Positions 36,118 to 44,684 of a stretch of DNA of 64,000 nucleotides are shown piece by piece. The notes below the pieces were generated by a model. The model was given only the letters and a program-made list of their open reading frames with translations. It was not told where the DNA came from and made no database searches. Position numbers and translations under genes: made by a program. Every line of letters begins with the position of its first letter. Positions within the stretch are counted from its first letter, which is position 1. The stretch spans positions 21,378 to 85,377 of the forward strand of contig NZ_JBGCBZ010000029.1 of NCBI RefSeq assembly GCF_041262585.1, read 5' to 3'. This stretch comes from JAOEGB01 sp041262585 (GTDB lineage: Bacteria > Actinomycetota > Actinomycetes > Streptosporangiales > Streptosporangiaceae).

Positions 36118-37281
36118 TCACCGTCGGCTGAGCGCCACGGCGCCGGCGGCGAAGCCGCCCAGGCCGAGGACGACGGCGATCGCGTAGATCCAGAGCCTAA
36201 CCGGATCCGGCCCGGGGCGCGCGGGTCCCTCGGAAACCGGTCCCTTCCCGAAATGCAGATCGTCCCGCACCGGGACCGTGCGGGTGTAGCCCGCCAGCTC
36301 CGCCGCCTTTGTCAGAGCCGCCGCCGCATCCACCACCCCGAATCCCACTTTGTCGTCATAACCGGCACGCGGGTGCGGGCGAGATGCCGAAGTGAGAGCC
36401 CGCGAGACGAGTTCCGGCGCCATATCCGGATATTTCGCTTTTATCAGTGCGGCGATTCCCGCGACGAGCGCGCTGGACGCCGGCGTCCCCGATATTGTGC
36501 CGTGCGAGCCGCCCGCCAGCGCCACGGGCACGTCCACTCCCGGCGCGGCGACCAGGACCGAGAGGTTGTCGCTGCTCGACTCCGCCTTCCGGCCCTGCCG
36601 GTCGACCGCCGCGACGCCCACGACGCCCGGATAGCCCGCGGGGAACTTCCAGTAGGAGGTCCCCGTCTGCCGGGCGTACTCCGACTGGCCGCCGTCCCCC
36701 ACCGAGGCGACCAGGACGACCCCACGCGACAGCGCGTAGGAGATCGCCTCGCGGTCCGTCCGGTCCACGCCGTAGTCCGAGATCGGCAGGCAGATCACCG
36801 TCGCCCCGTGGTTGGCGGCGTACCGGATGCCGCGCGCCACCGGCCGGTCCTGCGGCACGCCGGTCTCGGCCTCCGGATCGAGGAAGTTCCCGTCGGGTTT
36901 CGGCTCGGCCACCGGGATGGACATCACCCGCGCGCCGGGCGCGACGCCCGCGATCCCGCCGTCGCGCCCACTGCCGACGATCAGCGAGGCCAGGGCGGTC
37001 TCGGCGTCGCCCGGCACCAGGCCGCCGAAGACCCTGCCCGTCATGTCCGGGCCGTAGAGGACCTTGTCCTTCAGCTCGGGAATGCCGCCGTCCGGCCGGG
37101 CGGCGCCGAGCACGGCGACGGTCACGCCCTCGCCCCGGGTGACCTTCCATGCCTTCTCCGCGTTGACCGCGTCGAGCGCCCAGCGTTCCCCGCCGGGCTC
37201 CGCCAGCGCCGGGCCGGCCGGCGCGGGACCCGCCAGGAGCGCGCTCGCCAGCGCGGCGCACAGGGTGATCGGTCTCAGCAC
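36118..37281 (-). CDS. Subtilase-fold pseudoprotease (mycosin-like, catalytic triad lost)
   Basis: 387-aa secreted S8-fold protein with a signal peptide (LCAALASALLAGPAPAG) and a C-terminal transmembrane helix (IYAIAVVLGLGGFAAGAVAL) like mycosins. Aligned to its paralogue at 38190, the catalytic Asp (VAVLD) is Gly59 (VAVLG), the catalytic His (HGT) is Ala93, the oxyanion Asn is Asp196 (VGDGG) and the catalytic Ser (GTS) is Pro267 (SGTPASS). The frame is intact, so it is probably a maintained inactive homologue. GTG 37281 follows AGGGGA and overlaps the upstream stop by seven bases. Confidence 0.82.
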   Translation of the reverse strand: MLRPITLCAALASALLAGPAPAGPALAEPGGERWALDAVNAEKAWKVTRGEGVTVAVLGAARPDGGIPELKDKVLYGPDMTGRVFGGLVPGDAETALASLIVGSGRDGGIAGVAPGARVMSIPVAEPKPDGNFLDPEAETGVPQDRPVARGIRYAANHGATVICLPISDYGVDRTDREAISYALSRGVVLVASVGDGGQSEYARQTGTSYWKFPAGYPGVVGVAAVDRQGRKAESSSDNLSVLVAAPGVDVPVALAGGSHGTISGTPASSALVAGIAALIKAKYPDMAPELVSRALTSASRPHPRAGYDDKVGFGVVDAAAALTKAAELAGYTRTVPVRDDLHFGKGPVSEGPARPGPDPVRLWIYAIAVVLGLGGFAAGAVALSRR

Positions 37282-38180
37282 ACGTTCCCCTGGGTGCAGC
37301 GCGGGACATCGGGCGGCTCGCCCAGGGATCGCGCGATGCGCCCCGCGACGGACTCCGCGGCCGGCCACATCTCGCTGTTCAGCAGCTCCTCCAGCGCGAC
37401 GGAGTCGCGGGTTCTGCCGTCGGCGTACCCCACGGTCGAGAAGACGATGTACGGCCCGGCGCCCACCCAGGCGGTCCGCTGCCGCTGGGCCGCGCCGAAC
37501 ATGTCGGTCACCGTGCCGGGGAAGGCGACCGGCCGCACGCCCACGCGGTCGTCGACGGGCAGCTTGGCGGCGGCCTCCATCCGCGCCTCCTCGTCCCTGA
37601 GCACGGCGACCCCGACCGTGATGGCGAACGTGGACGTCTGATCGACGTAGGTGGCCCGGAGCATGGTGCGGCAGCCCTGCTCGCGGAGGACGGAGGCGAC
37701 CGGGGAGTCGACGGTGGCCGCGCACGCCGCCTCGGGGGCGACGCCGACGCGCCGGGCGTACTGCTGGGCCCGGGCGAGGCCGGTGTACTGGACCTCCTCG
37801 GGGAAGACCATGCCGACCGGCCACGCCTGCCACCTGCGGGCCACATCCTCCGCGACGTACTTGGCCCGCTCGGCGTCGGTGAGCGGGCGGGATCGGGTCT
37901 CCTGGAGCAGCCCGATCGACCCGAGGAGCACGTTGGCGGCCGCGACGGCCAGCACCACGCCCATCACCGTCAGGAAAATCGACCGGAACCGGATGCCGCG
38001 CTCCAACTCGGCCCGCTCCCGCGCCGCCTGTGCGGCCGCCGCGCGGCCTCGTGACGCCGGCCAGGGGCGCGCCCGAGGGCGGCCGGAGGACGAGCCCTGA
38101 GCCGTGCGGCCCGGGAAGGGCGGCAGTCCCCGCCGGCCACCGGGCGGTGTCCGCGGTGTCCTCGGCTGCTCGGGCGGCAT
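37275..38180 (-). CDS. Membrane-anchored protein paired with the subtilase (copy 2)
   Basis: 301 aa. A Pro/Arg/Gly-rich cytoplasmic N-terminus (about 1-65) precedes one transmembrane helix (IFLTVMGVVLAVAAANVLLG) and an extracytoplasmic domain with four cysteines (EAACAAT, EQGCRTM, PRCTQGNVC). It is a paralogue of the 39425 gene: shared features are RRW(Q/A)(A/L)WP(V/A)G, the ML/ILRATY(V/L)D strand and AFPGTVTD. Translation is coupled to the pseudoprotease through a 7-base overlap. Function unknown; a membrane partner of the subtilase is inferred from the repeated pairing. Confidence 0.75.
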   Translation of the reverse strand: MPPEQPRTPRTPPGGRRGLPPFPGRTAQGSSSGRPRARPWPASRGRAAAAQAARERAELERGIRFRSIFLTVMGVVLAVAAANVLLGSIGLLQETRSRPLTDAERAKYVAEDVARRWQAWPVGMVFPEEVQYTGLARAQQYARRVGVAPEAACAATVDSPVASVLREQGCRTMLRATYVDQTSTFAITVGVAVLRDEEARMEAAAKLPVDDRVGVRPVAFPGTVTDMFGAAQRQRTAWVGAGPYIVFSTVGYADGRTRDSVALEELLNSEMWPAAESVAGRIARSLGEPPDVPRCTQGNVC

Positions 38181-38189
38181 ACCCCGATG

Positions 38190-39431
38190 CTACGTCGGCA
38201 GGCCCGTCGGCCGGGGTGACGACATGACCAGAGCCTCGTGCTCCTTCCGCCTGGCCCGCCGTACGAGCAGGATCAGGACGACGAGGCTCGAGACCGCGCC
38301 GCCGAGGCCCGCGACGGCCACGCCGCCGTAGACGGTGATCGCCCGCTCGTCGCGGCGCACGACCACGACGGGGCCGCCCCGGTCGGTGGCCGCGCGCACG
38401 GTCCGGGCCGGATCCTGGACGCCGGGCCCCGACGCCGTGGCCCTGTGGCGGGCGAGGACCGCCGCCATGCTCAGCGCGCGGTACGCGTTGACCACGCCGA
38501 AGCCCGTGCCGGTGTTGTAGGGGCTCTTCTGGGCCGGGGACGAGGTGAGCGCCTGGGCGACGAGCGCGGGTGACATCCCCGGGTGGCGTGATTTGATCAG
38601 CGCCGCCACCCCCGACACGAGCGCGGTGGCCTGCGAGGTCCCCCGGCCGACCCAGTATTCGTCGCCCGGTCCCGCGCCGAGGATGTCGACGCCGGGCGCC
38701 GCCACGAGGACGGAGGAGTTCCGGTTGGAGAACGACGCGCGGCGCAGGGCCGGAGTGACGGCCGCCACGGAGATCACGCCGGGAATGGAGGCGGGGTACG
38801 AGTACGGCGCGGTGCGCTTGCCGGCGCCGTCGTTGCCCGCGGCGGCCACCAGCACCACCCCCTTGGAGATCGCGTAGCGGATCGCCTCACGCTCGGCCTC
38901 GGTCGGGAGGTCCTTGGAGATGGACAGGTTGATCACCTCCGCTCCGTGGTCCACGGCGTACCGGATCCCCTTGGCGACCACGCCCTCGAAACGGGGGTCG
39001 GAGTTGAACGTGCGGAAGCCGGGCTCCTCGTCCTCCAGGATCACCCGCACGGACAGCACCCTGGCCTCCGGCGCGACGCCGATGACGCCGTCGCCGCCTC
39101 CCGGGCCGTGCCCGTGGCCCGCGATGAGGGAGGCCATGTAGGTGCCGTGCAGGCGGACCGGCTCGACGTCGTCCGGGTTCGCCCCGGCGGTGAAGTCCTT
39201 GCCGATGATCACCGATCCGGCCAGGTCGTGGTGCTCGGGGTCCACCCCCGAGTCGAGAACGGCCACGGTCACGCCCGCGCCCTTCGTCTCGGCCCAGGCG
39301 TCCGCGACGTCCAGGGTCCGCAGGACCGCCTCCTGGCTCACCCGCACGTCGTCCGCGACAGCCGTACGAGGCGTGACGAGAAGCAGGGCGGCGGCGAGGG
39401 CCGCGACGGCGTGCGCGGCGCGTCTCAGCAC
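38190..39431 (-). CDS. Mycosin-like subtilisin-family serine protease
   Basis: 413-aa membrane-anchored S8 protease. Signal peptide about 1-27; Asp60 in VAVLDSGVD, His95 in LHGTYMAS, oxyanion Asn200 in AAAGNDG and Ser266 in GRGTSQATA are all present. The C-terminal transmembrane helix (about 365-388) is followed by a basic tail (RRARRKEH). Mycosins serve type VII secretion, but no ecc gene is in this window, so the role is open. AAGGAG lies directly upstream of GTG 39431, which overlaps the stop of the membrane-protein gene by seven bases. Confidence 0.88.
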   Translation of the reverse strand: MLRRAAHAVAALAAALLLVTPRTAVADDVRVSQEAVLRTLDVADAWAETKGAGVTVAVLDSGVDPEHHDLAGSVIIGKDFTAGANPDDVEPVRLHGTYMASLIAGHGHGPGGGDGVIGVAPEARVLSVRVILEDEEPGFRTFNSDPRFEGVVAKGIRYAVDHGAEVINLSISKDLPTEAEREAIRYAISKGVVLVAAAGNDGAGKRTAPYSYPASIPGVISVAAVTPALRRASFSNRNSSVLVAAPGVDILGAGPGDEYWVGRGTSQATALVSGVAALIKSRHPGMSPALVAQALTSSPAQKSPYNTGTGFGVVNAYRALSMAAVLARHRATASGPGVQDPARTVRAATDRGGPVVVVRRDERAITVYGGVAVAGLGGAVSSLVVLILLVRRARRKEHEALVMSSPRPTGLPT

Positions 39432-40177
39432 TGCCACTCCTTGGCGGCGCAGTCCGGGGAGGCGGGGGCGGTGAGCGTGGCGGCGATGTTCCCGACCAGG
39501 TCGCCGGTGAAGGAGAACATGGTCGGCCGCTGGCTGCCGACGCCTCTGGCCGGGCGTCCGTCCACCTGCCCGACCGTGCTCATCACGACGTAGGGGCCGG
39601 CCTGCCGCACGGTGCCGGCCTGGCGGCCTCCGGCGGTGAAGCGGTCGGTCACGGTGCCGGGGAAGGCCAGGGCGCGCAGCCCCGGGTACGGCCCGCCGTT
39701 CCGTGGGAATGCCGCCTTCGCGGCCGCCGCCGACGCGGTGTCGGGGAACGCGGCGACCCCGATCGTCACCACAATGCCCTGGAGCGCGTCGAGGTAGGTC
39801 GCCCGGAGGATCGCGTGGCAGTGGGCGGCCAGGACCGCCTTGCGCAGGGCCGCGTCGACGGCCGTGCGGCAGTCGATCCTCGACGAGATGCCGACCCTGC
39901 GCGCCGTCTCCCTGCCGCCCTGCTCGCCGGTGTACGGCAGAGCCAGGGGGAAGATCCGGCCGGCGGGCCATAACGCCCAGCGCCGGGAGACCTCGGTGGC
40001 GCTCGCCTGCCGGATCTCGGCCGCGCTCGGACCACGGGTGAGCTCGGCGCCCGCGGCGGTCGCCGCGACCCCCGCGACCACGGCGCAGATCAGAGTGAGC
40101 GCGGAGGCCACGAGCAGGACCGGCCAGGTCCGCGTCTCACCCACCACGCCTCCGCTCACTCGGGTTCGCGGGATCAC
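39425..40177 (-). CDS. Membrane-anchored protein paired with the subtilase (copy 1)
   Basis: 250 aa, one N-terminal transmembrane helix (WPVLLVASALTLICAVVAGV), then an extracytoplasmic domain with cysteines in SRIDCRTAV, LAAHCHAI and SPDCAAKEWQC. Paralogue of the 37275 gene with the same downstream subtilase partner, so the two-gene module was duplicated in tandem. Function unknown. The start could be the ATG at 40177 or a GTG eight codons in (VVGETRTW). Transcription diverges from the operator region at 40229. Confidence 0.75.
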   Translation of the reverse strand: MIPRTRVSGGVVGETRTWPVLLVASALTLICAVVAGVAATAAGAELTRGPSAAEIRQASATEVSRRWALWPAGRIFPLALPYTGEQGGRETARRVGISSRIDCRTAVDAALRKAVLAAHCHAILRATYLDALQGIVVTIGVAAFPDTASAAAAKAAFPRNGGPYPGLRALAFPGTVTDRFTAGGRQAGTVRQAGPYVVMSTVGQVDGRPARGVGSQRPTMFSFTGDLVGNIAATLTAPASPDCAAKEWQC

Positions 40178-40228
40178 CCCAGCGACCTTAACCCGACTTG
40201 ACGCCCATCATCCCCACAAATCCACCCC

Positions 40229-40280
40229 GGAAAGTACTTGACGCAATGGAAAGTGGAAAGTACTTTCCGATACGGAAAGT
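40229..40280 (+). promoter_or_regulatory. Promoter and palindromic operator of the 40309-41078 operon
   Basis: GGAAAGTACTTTCC at 40255-40268 is a perfect 14-bp palindrome. GGAAAGT half-sites recur at 40229, 40248 and 40274. TTGACG (40238-40243) and TACTTT (40261-40266) with a 17-base spacer form a sigma-70-like promoter overlapping the palindrome. The winged-helix regulator encoded in the operon is the obvious candidate to bind it. Confidence 0.75.
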
Positions 40281-40308
40281 GATGGTTTCGACAGCGGAGG
40301 AGCCCCCC

Positions 40309-40776
40309 GTGAATCCAGAAGAAGCCGCGCGGAGCCTCTCGGCCATCCGGCGGACGCAGGCGAAGGCCGTAGGATCCGAGCCCTGGTTTCCGACGTGGTA
40401 CGCGGCCGGGGTCGGGGTCTTCGTGACCGGAGCGCAGTTCATCACCGAGCCGGGCACGCCGGTCTCGGTCATAGTGGGAGGCGGCCTCGTGCTCACCGCC
40501 GGGCTCGGGGCCCTGATCGGGCGGCTTGTCACGTCGCGACGGATGACCGCCCACCGCAGCCTGACATCCCCGGCGGGAATGGTCGTGTTCGCACTTTGGC
40601 TGTGCGCCGGCATCGGCCTCTGCCTGGCACTGGCCTTGTGGCTGGCCTCCGCCGAAATCGCCTACGCTCGGACGTACGCCGGCCTGGTCATGACGGCGTT
40701 CATGGCCGCGACCGGCCCGTATGTCGCCCGGTGGATCTCCAGGCAGATGGTCCTCAAGATCGAAAAAGGGGTGTGA
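40309..40776 (+). CDS. Four-helix membrane protein in a regulator operon
   Basis: About 155 aa. After a short soluble N-terminus (VNPEEAARSLSAIRRTQ) there are four hydrophobic segments (WYAAGVGVFVTGAQF, VSVIVGGGLVLTAGLGALIG, GMVVFALWLCAGIGLCLAL and the Ala-rich TYAGLVMTAFMAATGPYVA). I chose GTG 40309, preceded by GGAGGAG; an ATG at 40282 is possible. No enzyme motif. The stop overlaps the next start (TGATG). Small membrane proteins paired with PF13601-type regulators are common in actinobacteria; their task is unknown. Confidence 0.75.
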   Translation: MNPEEAARSLSAIRRTQAKAVGSEPWFPTWYAAGVGVFVTGAQFITEPGTPVSVIVGGGLVLTAGLGALIGRLVTSRRMTAHRSLTSPAGMVVFALWLCAGIGLCLALALWLASAEIAYARTYAGLVMTAFMAATGPYVARWISRQMVLKIEKGV

Positions 40777-41078
40777 TGGAGCTCGACCCCGTCATCCACG
40801 CGCCCACCCGCCTGCAGATCGTGTCGCTGCTCGCGGCCGCGGAGCAGGCCGAGTTCGGCTTCGTGAGGGACACGCTCGGCATCAGCGACTCGGTGCTGTC
40901 GAAGCACGCGAGCGCGCTGGAGACGGCCGGATATGTGCGGATACGCAAGGGTCACGTCGGCAAGCGGCCCAAGACCTGGTACAGCCTCACCGACGTCGGG
41001 CGAGCGGCGTTCACCCTGTATGTGGCGAACCTGCAAAAGATCGTCTCACCCAGCGGGCTGACGGTCCTCTCCGACTGA
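40776..41078 (+). CDS. Winged-helix transcriptional regulator (PF13601 type)
   Basis: 100-aa DNA-binding protein. MELDPVIHAPTRLQIVSLL is the first helix, FVRDTLGISDSVLSKHASAL the helix-turn-helix, and YVRIRKGHVGKRPKTWYSLT the wing, the pattern of the HTH_34 family. No ligand-binding domain. Translationally coupled to the membrane-protein gene and probably autoregulating through the GGAAAGTACTTTCC palindrome. A bidirectional terminator follows. Confidence 0.87.
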   Translation: MELDPVIHAPTRLQIVSLLAAAEQAEFGFVRDTLGISDSVLSKHASALETAGYVRIRKGHVGKRPKTWYSLTDVGRAAFTLYVANLQKIVSPSGLTVLSD

Positions 41079-41091
41079 GCGCTCTCCAACG

Positions 41092-41131
41092 CGTACGGCT
41101 GCCGCCCCCGGTGGGAGGCGGCAGCCGTACG
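41092..41131. terminator. Bidirectional terminator between the regulator operon and moeZ
   Basis: CGTACGGCTGCCGCC (41092-41106) and GGCGGCAGCCGTACG (41117-41131) form a perfect 15-bp stem with a 10-base loop between two convergent genes. Confidence 0.85.
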
Positions 41132-41139
41132 AGAGGCGA

Positions 41140-42318
41140 TCAGTAGGTGGGCAGGCTCGGGTCGACGGTCTTGACCCAGCCCAGCACGCCACCACCGACG
41201 TGGACGGCGTCGGAGAAGCCGGCGTTCTTGAGGACCGCGAGGACCTCCGCCGACCGGCCGCCGGACTTGCAGTGCAGGACGATCCTCTTGTCCTGCGGCA
41301 GGCCCTCGAGCGCGGAGCCGTTCAGGAACTCGCCCTTGGGGATGAGCACGGCGCCCGGGATGTTCACGATCTCGTACTCGTTCTGCTCGCGGACGTCGAT
41401 CAGGTAGATGTCGTCCCCCCGGTCCTGCATCTCCTTGAGCTCGGCCGCCGTGATCGTGGACCCCGCGGCCGCCTGCTGCGCCTCCTCGGAGACGGTGCCG
41501 CAGAACGCCTCATAGTCGATCAGCTCGGTGATCGACGGGTTCTTGCCGCAGAGCGGGCACTCCGGGTCCTTGCGGACCTTGACGTCCCGATACTTCATCT
41601 CCAGCGCGTCATAGATCATCAGACGGCCGACGAGCGGCTCGCCGATGCCCGTGATGACCTTGATGGCCTCGTTGACCTGGATCGAGCCGATCGAGGCGCA
41701 CAGCACGCCCAGGACGCCGCCCTCCGCGCAGCTCGGCACCATGCCGGGCGGCGGGGGCTCCGGGTAGAGGCAGCGGTAGCAGGGGCCGTGCTCGGCCCAG
41801 AACACGCTGGCCTGCCCGTCGAACCGGTAGATCGACCCCCAGACGTACGGCTTGCCGAGCAGCACGGCCGCGTCGTTGACCATGTAGCGGGTGGCGAAGT
41901 TGTCCGTCCCGTCCACGATCAGGTCGTAGCCGGAGAAGATGTCCATCACGTTGTCCGTCGTGAGGGCCACATTGTGGATCACGACGTTGACGAGCGGGTT
42001 GATCTCACGCACGCTCGCGGCGGCCGACTCCGCCTTGAGCCGCCCCACGTCCGACTGGCCGTGGATGATCTGCCGCTGCAGGTTCGACTCGTCGACGATG
42101 TCGAAGTCGACGATCCCGAGAGTCCCCACCCCGGCCGCGGCCAGGTAGAGCAGCGCGGGAGAGCCCAGGCCGCCCGCCCCCACACACAGCACCTTGGCGT
42201 TCTTGAGCCGCTTCTGCCCCGCCATGCCCACGTCAGGGATGATCAGATGACGCGAGTAGCGGCGCACCTCGTCGACGGTCAGCTCAGCTGCCGGCTCTAC
42301 CAGCGGTGGCAACGACAC
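41140..42318 (-). CDS. moeZ: Adenylyltransferase/sulfurtransferase MoeZ
   Basis: 392-aa fusion of an E1-like adenylyltransferase (about 1-270) and a rhodanese domain (about 285-392). It adenylates and then thiocarboxylates MoaD/CysO/ThiS-type carrier proteins. Motifs are VLCVGAGGLGSPALLYLAAAG, DESNLQRQIIHG, DGTDNFATRY, zinc cysteines in CYRCLYPEPPPPG and CPLCGKNP, and rhodanese loop HCKSGGRSAEVL with the persulfide Cys. GTG 42318 follows CAGGAG. It can serve the MoaE encoded at 2185. Equivalent to Rv3206c in the mycobacterial neighbourhood. Confidence 0.93.
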   Translation of the reverse strand: MSLPPLVEPAAELTVDEVRRYSRHLIIPDVGMAGQKRLKNAKVLCVGAGGLGSPALLYLAAAGVGTLGIVDFDIVDESNLQRQIIHGQSDVGRLKAESAAASVREINPLVNVVIHNVALTTDNVMDIFSGYDLIVDGTDNFATRYMVNDAAVLLGKPYVWGSIYRFDGQASVFWAEHGPCYRCLYPEPPPPGMVPSCAEGGVLGVLCASIGSIQVNEAIKVITGIGEPLVGRLMIYDALEMKYRDVKVRKDPECPLCGKNPSITELIDYEAFCGTVSEEAQQAAAGSTITAAELKEMQDRGDDIYLIDVREQNEYEIVNIPGAVLIPKGEFLNGSALEGLPQDKRIVLHCKSGGRSAEVLAVLKNAGFSDAVHVGGGVLGWVKTVDPSLPTY

Positions 42319-42428
42319 AGTCCCACTCCTGCTTTCGTGTCCCGTTTTCGTGCAAATGGTCGCGCTCGGCTCCATGGGCGCATCACAAGCTCTACTCACA
42401 ACTTAACCGGGGCGTTCCGCATTCCCAA

Positions 42429-43355
42429 TCACGCTGTCCGCCGTATGGACACCCATGTTTCGCGCGTTCGCGTCTCGGCGAGCAGGCGCCGTGCCTCCCT
42501 GGCGACCACCTCGGGGAACTCCATCTGCGCGACGTGCCCGGCGTTGGGCAGTGTGACGAGCCTGACGTCCGGAAAGGTACGGCCAGCCCGGCGGGCCATC
42601 CGGGCGTCGACCAGCCGGTCACGGCGGCCGTAGACCACCAGCGTCGGCGCGGTGACCCGGGCCGCCTGCCGCCAGAGGTTGTCCGGACCGGTGCGGAAAT
42701 ACTCGTTGACGATCGCGCGGGCGCAGCCCACCATCGCCTCCCCCGAGTACGGTAGGCCGTCACGCCGCCGCAGTTCCTCCACCGCGTCGCGGAGCCGCTC
42801 GGGGTGGACCCTGTTGAGATCGGCGTAACACATGCTCAGGGTCGCCCGGATGCGCCGCTCGGCCGGGACGGACGAGAGCCAGCGGACCGCGAGCTCGCCC
42901 AGGCGCGGCGCGGCCGACATGGCCACCCGGGCCGGGCCGTACCGGGGCAGCAGGTCGGGCATCGCCGGGGAGACGAGCGTCAGCGACCTGATGAGGTCGG
43001 GCCGGGCGGCCGCGACCCGCACGGACACGGCCCCGCCCATGGAGTTGCCGAACAGATGAACAGGGCCGCCTGTGTGCTCGATCAACCGCACGACCGCGTC
43101 CGCGTGGCCGTCCAGCGAATAGCGGCCGTCGGGGGGCGCCGGCGAGTGCCCGGCTCCCGGCAGGTCGATGGCGACTCCCCTCACGTCGCCGGCGAGCTCG
43201 CCCATGAGGTCGGTCCAGTTCGTGGCGGAGCCGGCCAGACCGTGGACGAACACGGCGGTGTCGGGCGGCCCCTCCGGGGTGGTCCTCACGTGGACCCGCG
43301 TCTCGCCCAGATCGATGTGCTCACCCGGCCAATGCGGAATCGGCTCGACACCCAC
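42429..43355 (-). CDS. Alpha/beta-fold hydrolase
   Basis: 308-aa cytoplasmic hydrolase. Oxyanion region VFVHGLAGSATNW, nucleophile elbow HLFGNSMGGAVS (Ser in GNSMGG), acid in VVYGRRDRLVD and His in LPNAGHVAQME. Substrate unknown; many such proteins are esterases or C-C hydrolases. GTG 43355 is preceded by GGGAGGA. Last backbone gene before the secreted repeat-protein region, divergent from it. Confidence 0.85.
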   Translation of the reverse strand: MGVEPIPHWPGEHIDLGETRVHVRTTPEGPPDTAVFVHGLAGSATNWTDLMGELAGDVRGVAIDLPGAGHSPAPPDGRYSLDGHADAVVRLIEHTGGPVHLFGNSMGGAVSVRVAAARPDLIRSLTLVSPAMPDLLPRYGPARVAMSAAPRLGELAVRWLSSVPAERRIRATLSMCYADLNRVHPERLRDAVEELRRRDGLPYSGEAMVGCARAIVNEYFRTGPDNLWRQAARVTAPTLVVYGRRDRLVDARMARRAGRTFPDVRLVTLPNAGHVAQMEFPEVVAREARRLLAETRTRETWVSIRRTA

Positions 43356-43488
43356 GCGTCCTCCCTTGTTCTCCTTCTGTTTCGACGATAACCCCCCGGC
43401 CGCACGTCTCCCGCCGCCCGCCCGGCTACGGACAGTAAGCATCTTTGGGACCTCTCCCCATGTACCGGTTCGCCGATATCTCCCATAT

Positions 43489-43727
43489 CGGACATTTCAA
43501 ATGCGACATAAATGACATTTATGGGCGAAGTGATCAGTAGCGGTCCAACGTCGTCAATAAAGCGATAAGCAGATGGCAAAAGCCACCGATCGCCGTTTGT
43601 CACTTGGGCGACGAGGAAATCAAGACAATGCAGGGATGATCCGCAAGGGTCATCAGAAAGTACATTTTCCAACTGATTTGGAAAATGCCGGAGTGTCGGG
43701 GCAGTAGTCCTTCAAGGAGCAAATGAA
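43489..43727 (+). promoter_or_regulatory. Structured leader of secreted-protein gene A
   Basis: The region contains CGGACATTT (43489), CAAAAGCC, GTTTGTC (43595) and, 20 bases after its start, GGAAATCAAGACA (43615). Two hairpins follow: GATGATCC-GCAA-GGGTCATC (43635-43654) and CATTTTCC/GGAAAATG (43663-43687). A CCTTCAAGGAG ribosome site is next. The same order occurs before genes D and F. The preceding 43356-43488 shows no feature. Confidence 0.65.
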
Positions 43728-44207
43728 ATGCCCAAGTTCAACAACATCGTCGGGATCCTCGCGATCAGCGCCGCTCTGACCGGTGGAGCCGTCGCACTCG
43801 GCAACGCGATCACCAGCACCGCGAGCGCCTCCACCGTCATGGGCGGCTGGGTCGGTGGCGGTGGCGGTGGCGGCTGCTGCAACTGGGGCCGTGGCCACCG
43901 GAACCACAACAAGAACAAGAACAAGAACAAGCAGTGGCAGCACGAGCGTCAGCACCAGCGGCAGCACCAGTTCCTGCTGCGGGACTTCACCCTCGTCCTG
44001 ACGCCGTTCCAGAAGACCGAGACCGACTCGCGGGCCCTGCCGTACAACTGGCAGAACTCGGACACCAAGGCGCAGCCCTGGAACCGCCAGAACTCCTTCA
44101 CGGACACGAAGACCGAGCCGAAGCAGAATCAGGAGGCCGAGCAGGAGGCCGAGCAGGAGGAGCAGGAGGTTCCGGTCACTCCGTCGCCCTCCAACACAAA
44201 GAAGTAA
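43728..44207 (+). CDS. Secreted repeat-rich protein A
   Basis: 159 aa; family not recognised. A signal peptide (MPKFNNIVGILAISAALTGG..., cleavage near STASAS) is shared with the next five genes. The mature part starts STVMGGWVGGGGGGGCC, then Lys-Asn repeats (NKNKNKNK), Gln-His repeats (QHERQHQRQHQ), the core FLLRDFTLVLTPFQKTE and LPYNWQNSD, and an acidic Glu-Gln tail. The core and order are nearly the same in genes B and C. No enzyme motif. It should be exported and perhaps self-assemble at the cell or spore surface; this is inference from composition only. Confidence 0.8.
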   Translation: MPKFNNIVGILAISAALTGGAVALGNAITSTASASTVMGGWVGGGGGGGCCNWGRGHRNHNKNKNKNKQWQHERQHQRQHQFLLRDFTLVLTPFQKTETDSRALPYNWQNSDTKAQPWNRQNSFTDTKTEPKQNQEAEQEAEQEEQEVPVTPSPSNTKK

Positions 44208-44386
44208 CCCAAGCATGCGATCTCGGCCATTCGCACGGAGATCGCAGTTGGCCTTCGGGCCATGACTGAGGGGCTGAACGGCGCCCGTGGTCGCTGTCGC
44301 CAGGATCCCTTTCGGGTGCCCTGACCAGCGAGTGCGCACGGGCCCTTGTACGGGCGCAGACCATGAGGCCGCTCCGGCCGCAATCA

Positions 44387-44420
44387 GCGAGGGCTCCGGC
44401 GTCGAACGCGGAGCCCTCGC
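44387..44420 (+). terminator. GAGGGCTCC-type terminator after gene A
   Basis: GCGAGGGCTCCG (44387-44398) pairs with CGGAGCCCTCGC (44409-44420), a perfect 12-bp stem. Similar hairpins follow genes B, C and F. Confidence 0.8.
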
Positions 44421-44684
44421 TCCATGGTCCGTCCCGTTGCGTCGTCCAAGTAAACAACACATCGATAACGCGATTCGATGACGCGTCCCGGCCGCGCGCT
44501 GTCCACGCCGGGCGCTCATGCCACCCAGTGAACGCCGCGGCATTCAGACCGTGAATCCTCACGGCGCGAATGCGCGCGGGCGTAAACGCAGGCCCATGCT
44601 CCCACCTATGCGTTCCCGAGTCTCGGCGATCGGAGAACGCCGGAGAGCAGAGGCAGAAATTCATTCAAGGGGAGAAAATCAGCA

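Noticed and set aside
37282..37833. Long N-terminal extension of the pseudoprotease frame
   Set aside because: It is the antisense-frame shadow of the membrane-protein gene; a GTG with a good ribosome site at 37281 and a signal peptide mark the real start.
43489..43727. c-di-AMP (ydaO) riboswitch before gene A
   Set aside because: The two-hairpin layout lacks the conserved ydaO sequence elements I know.
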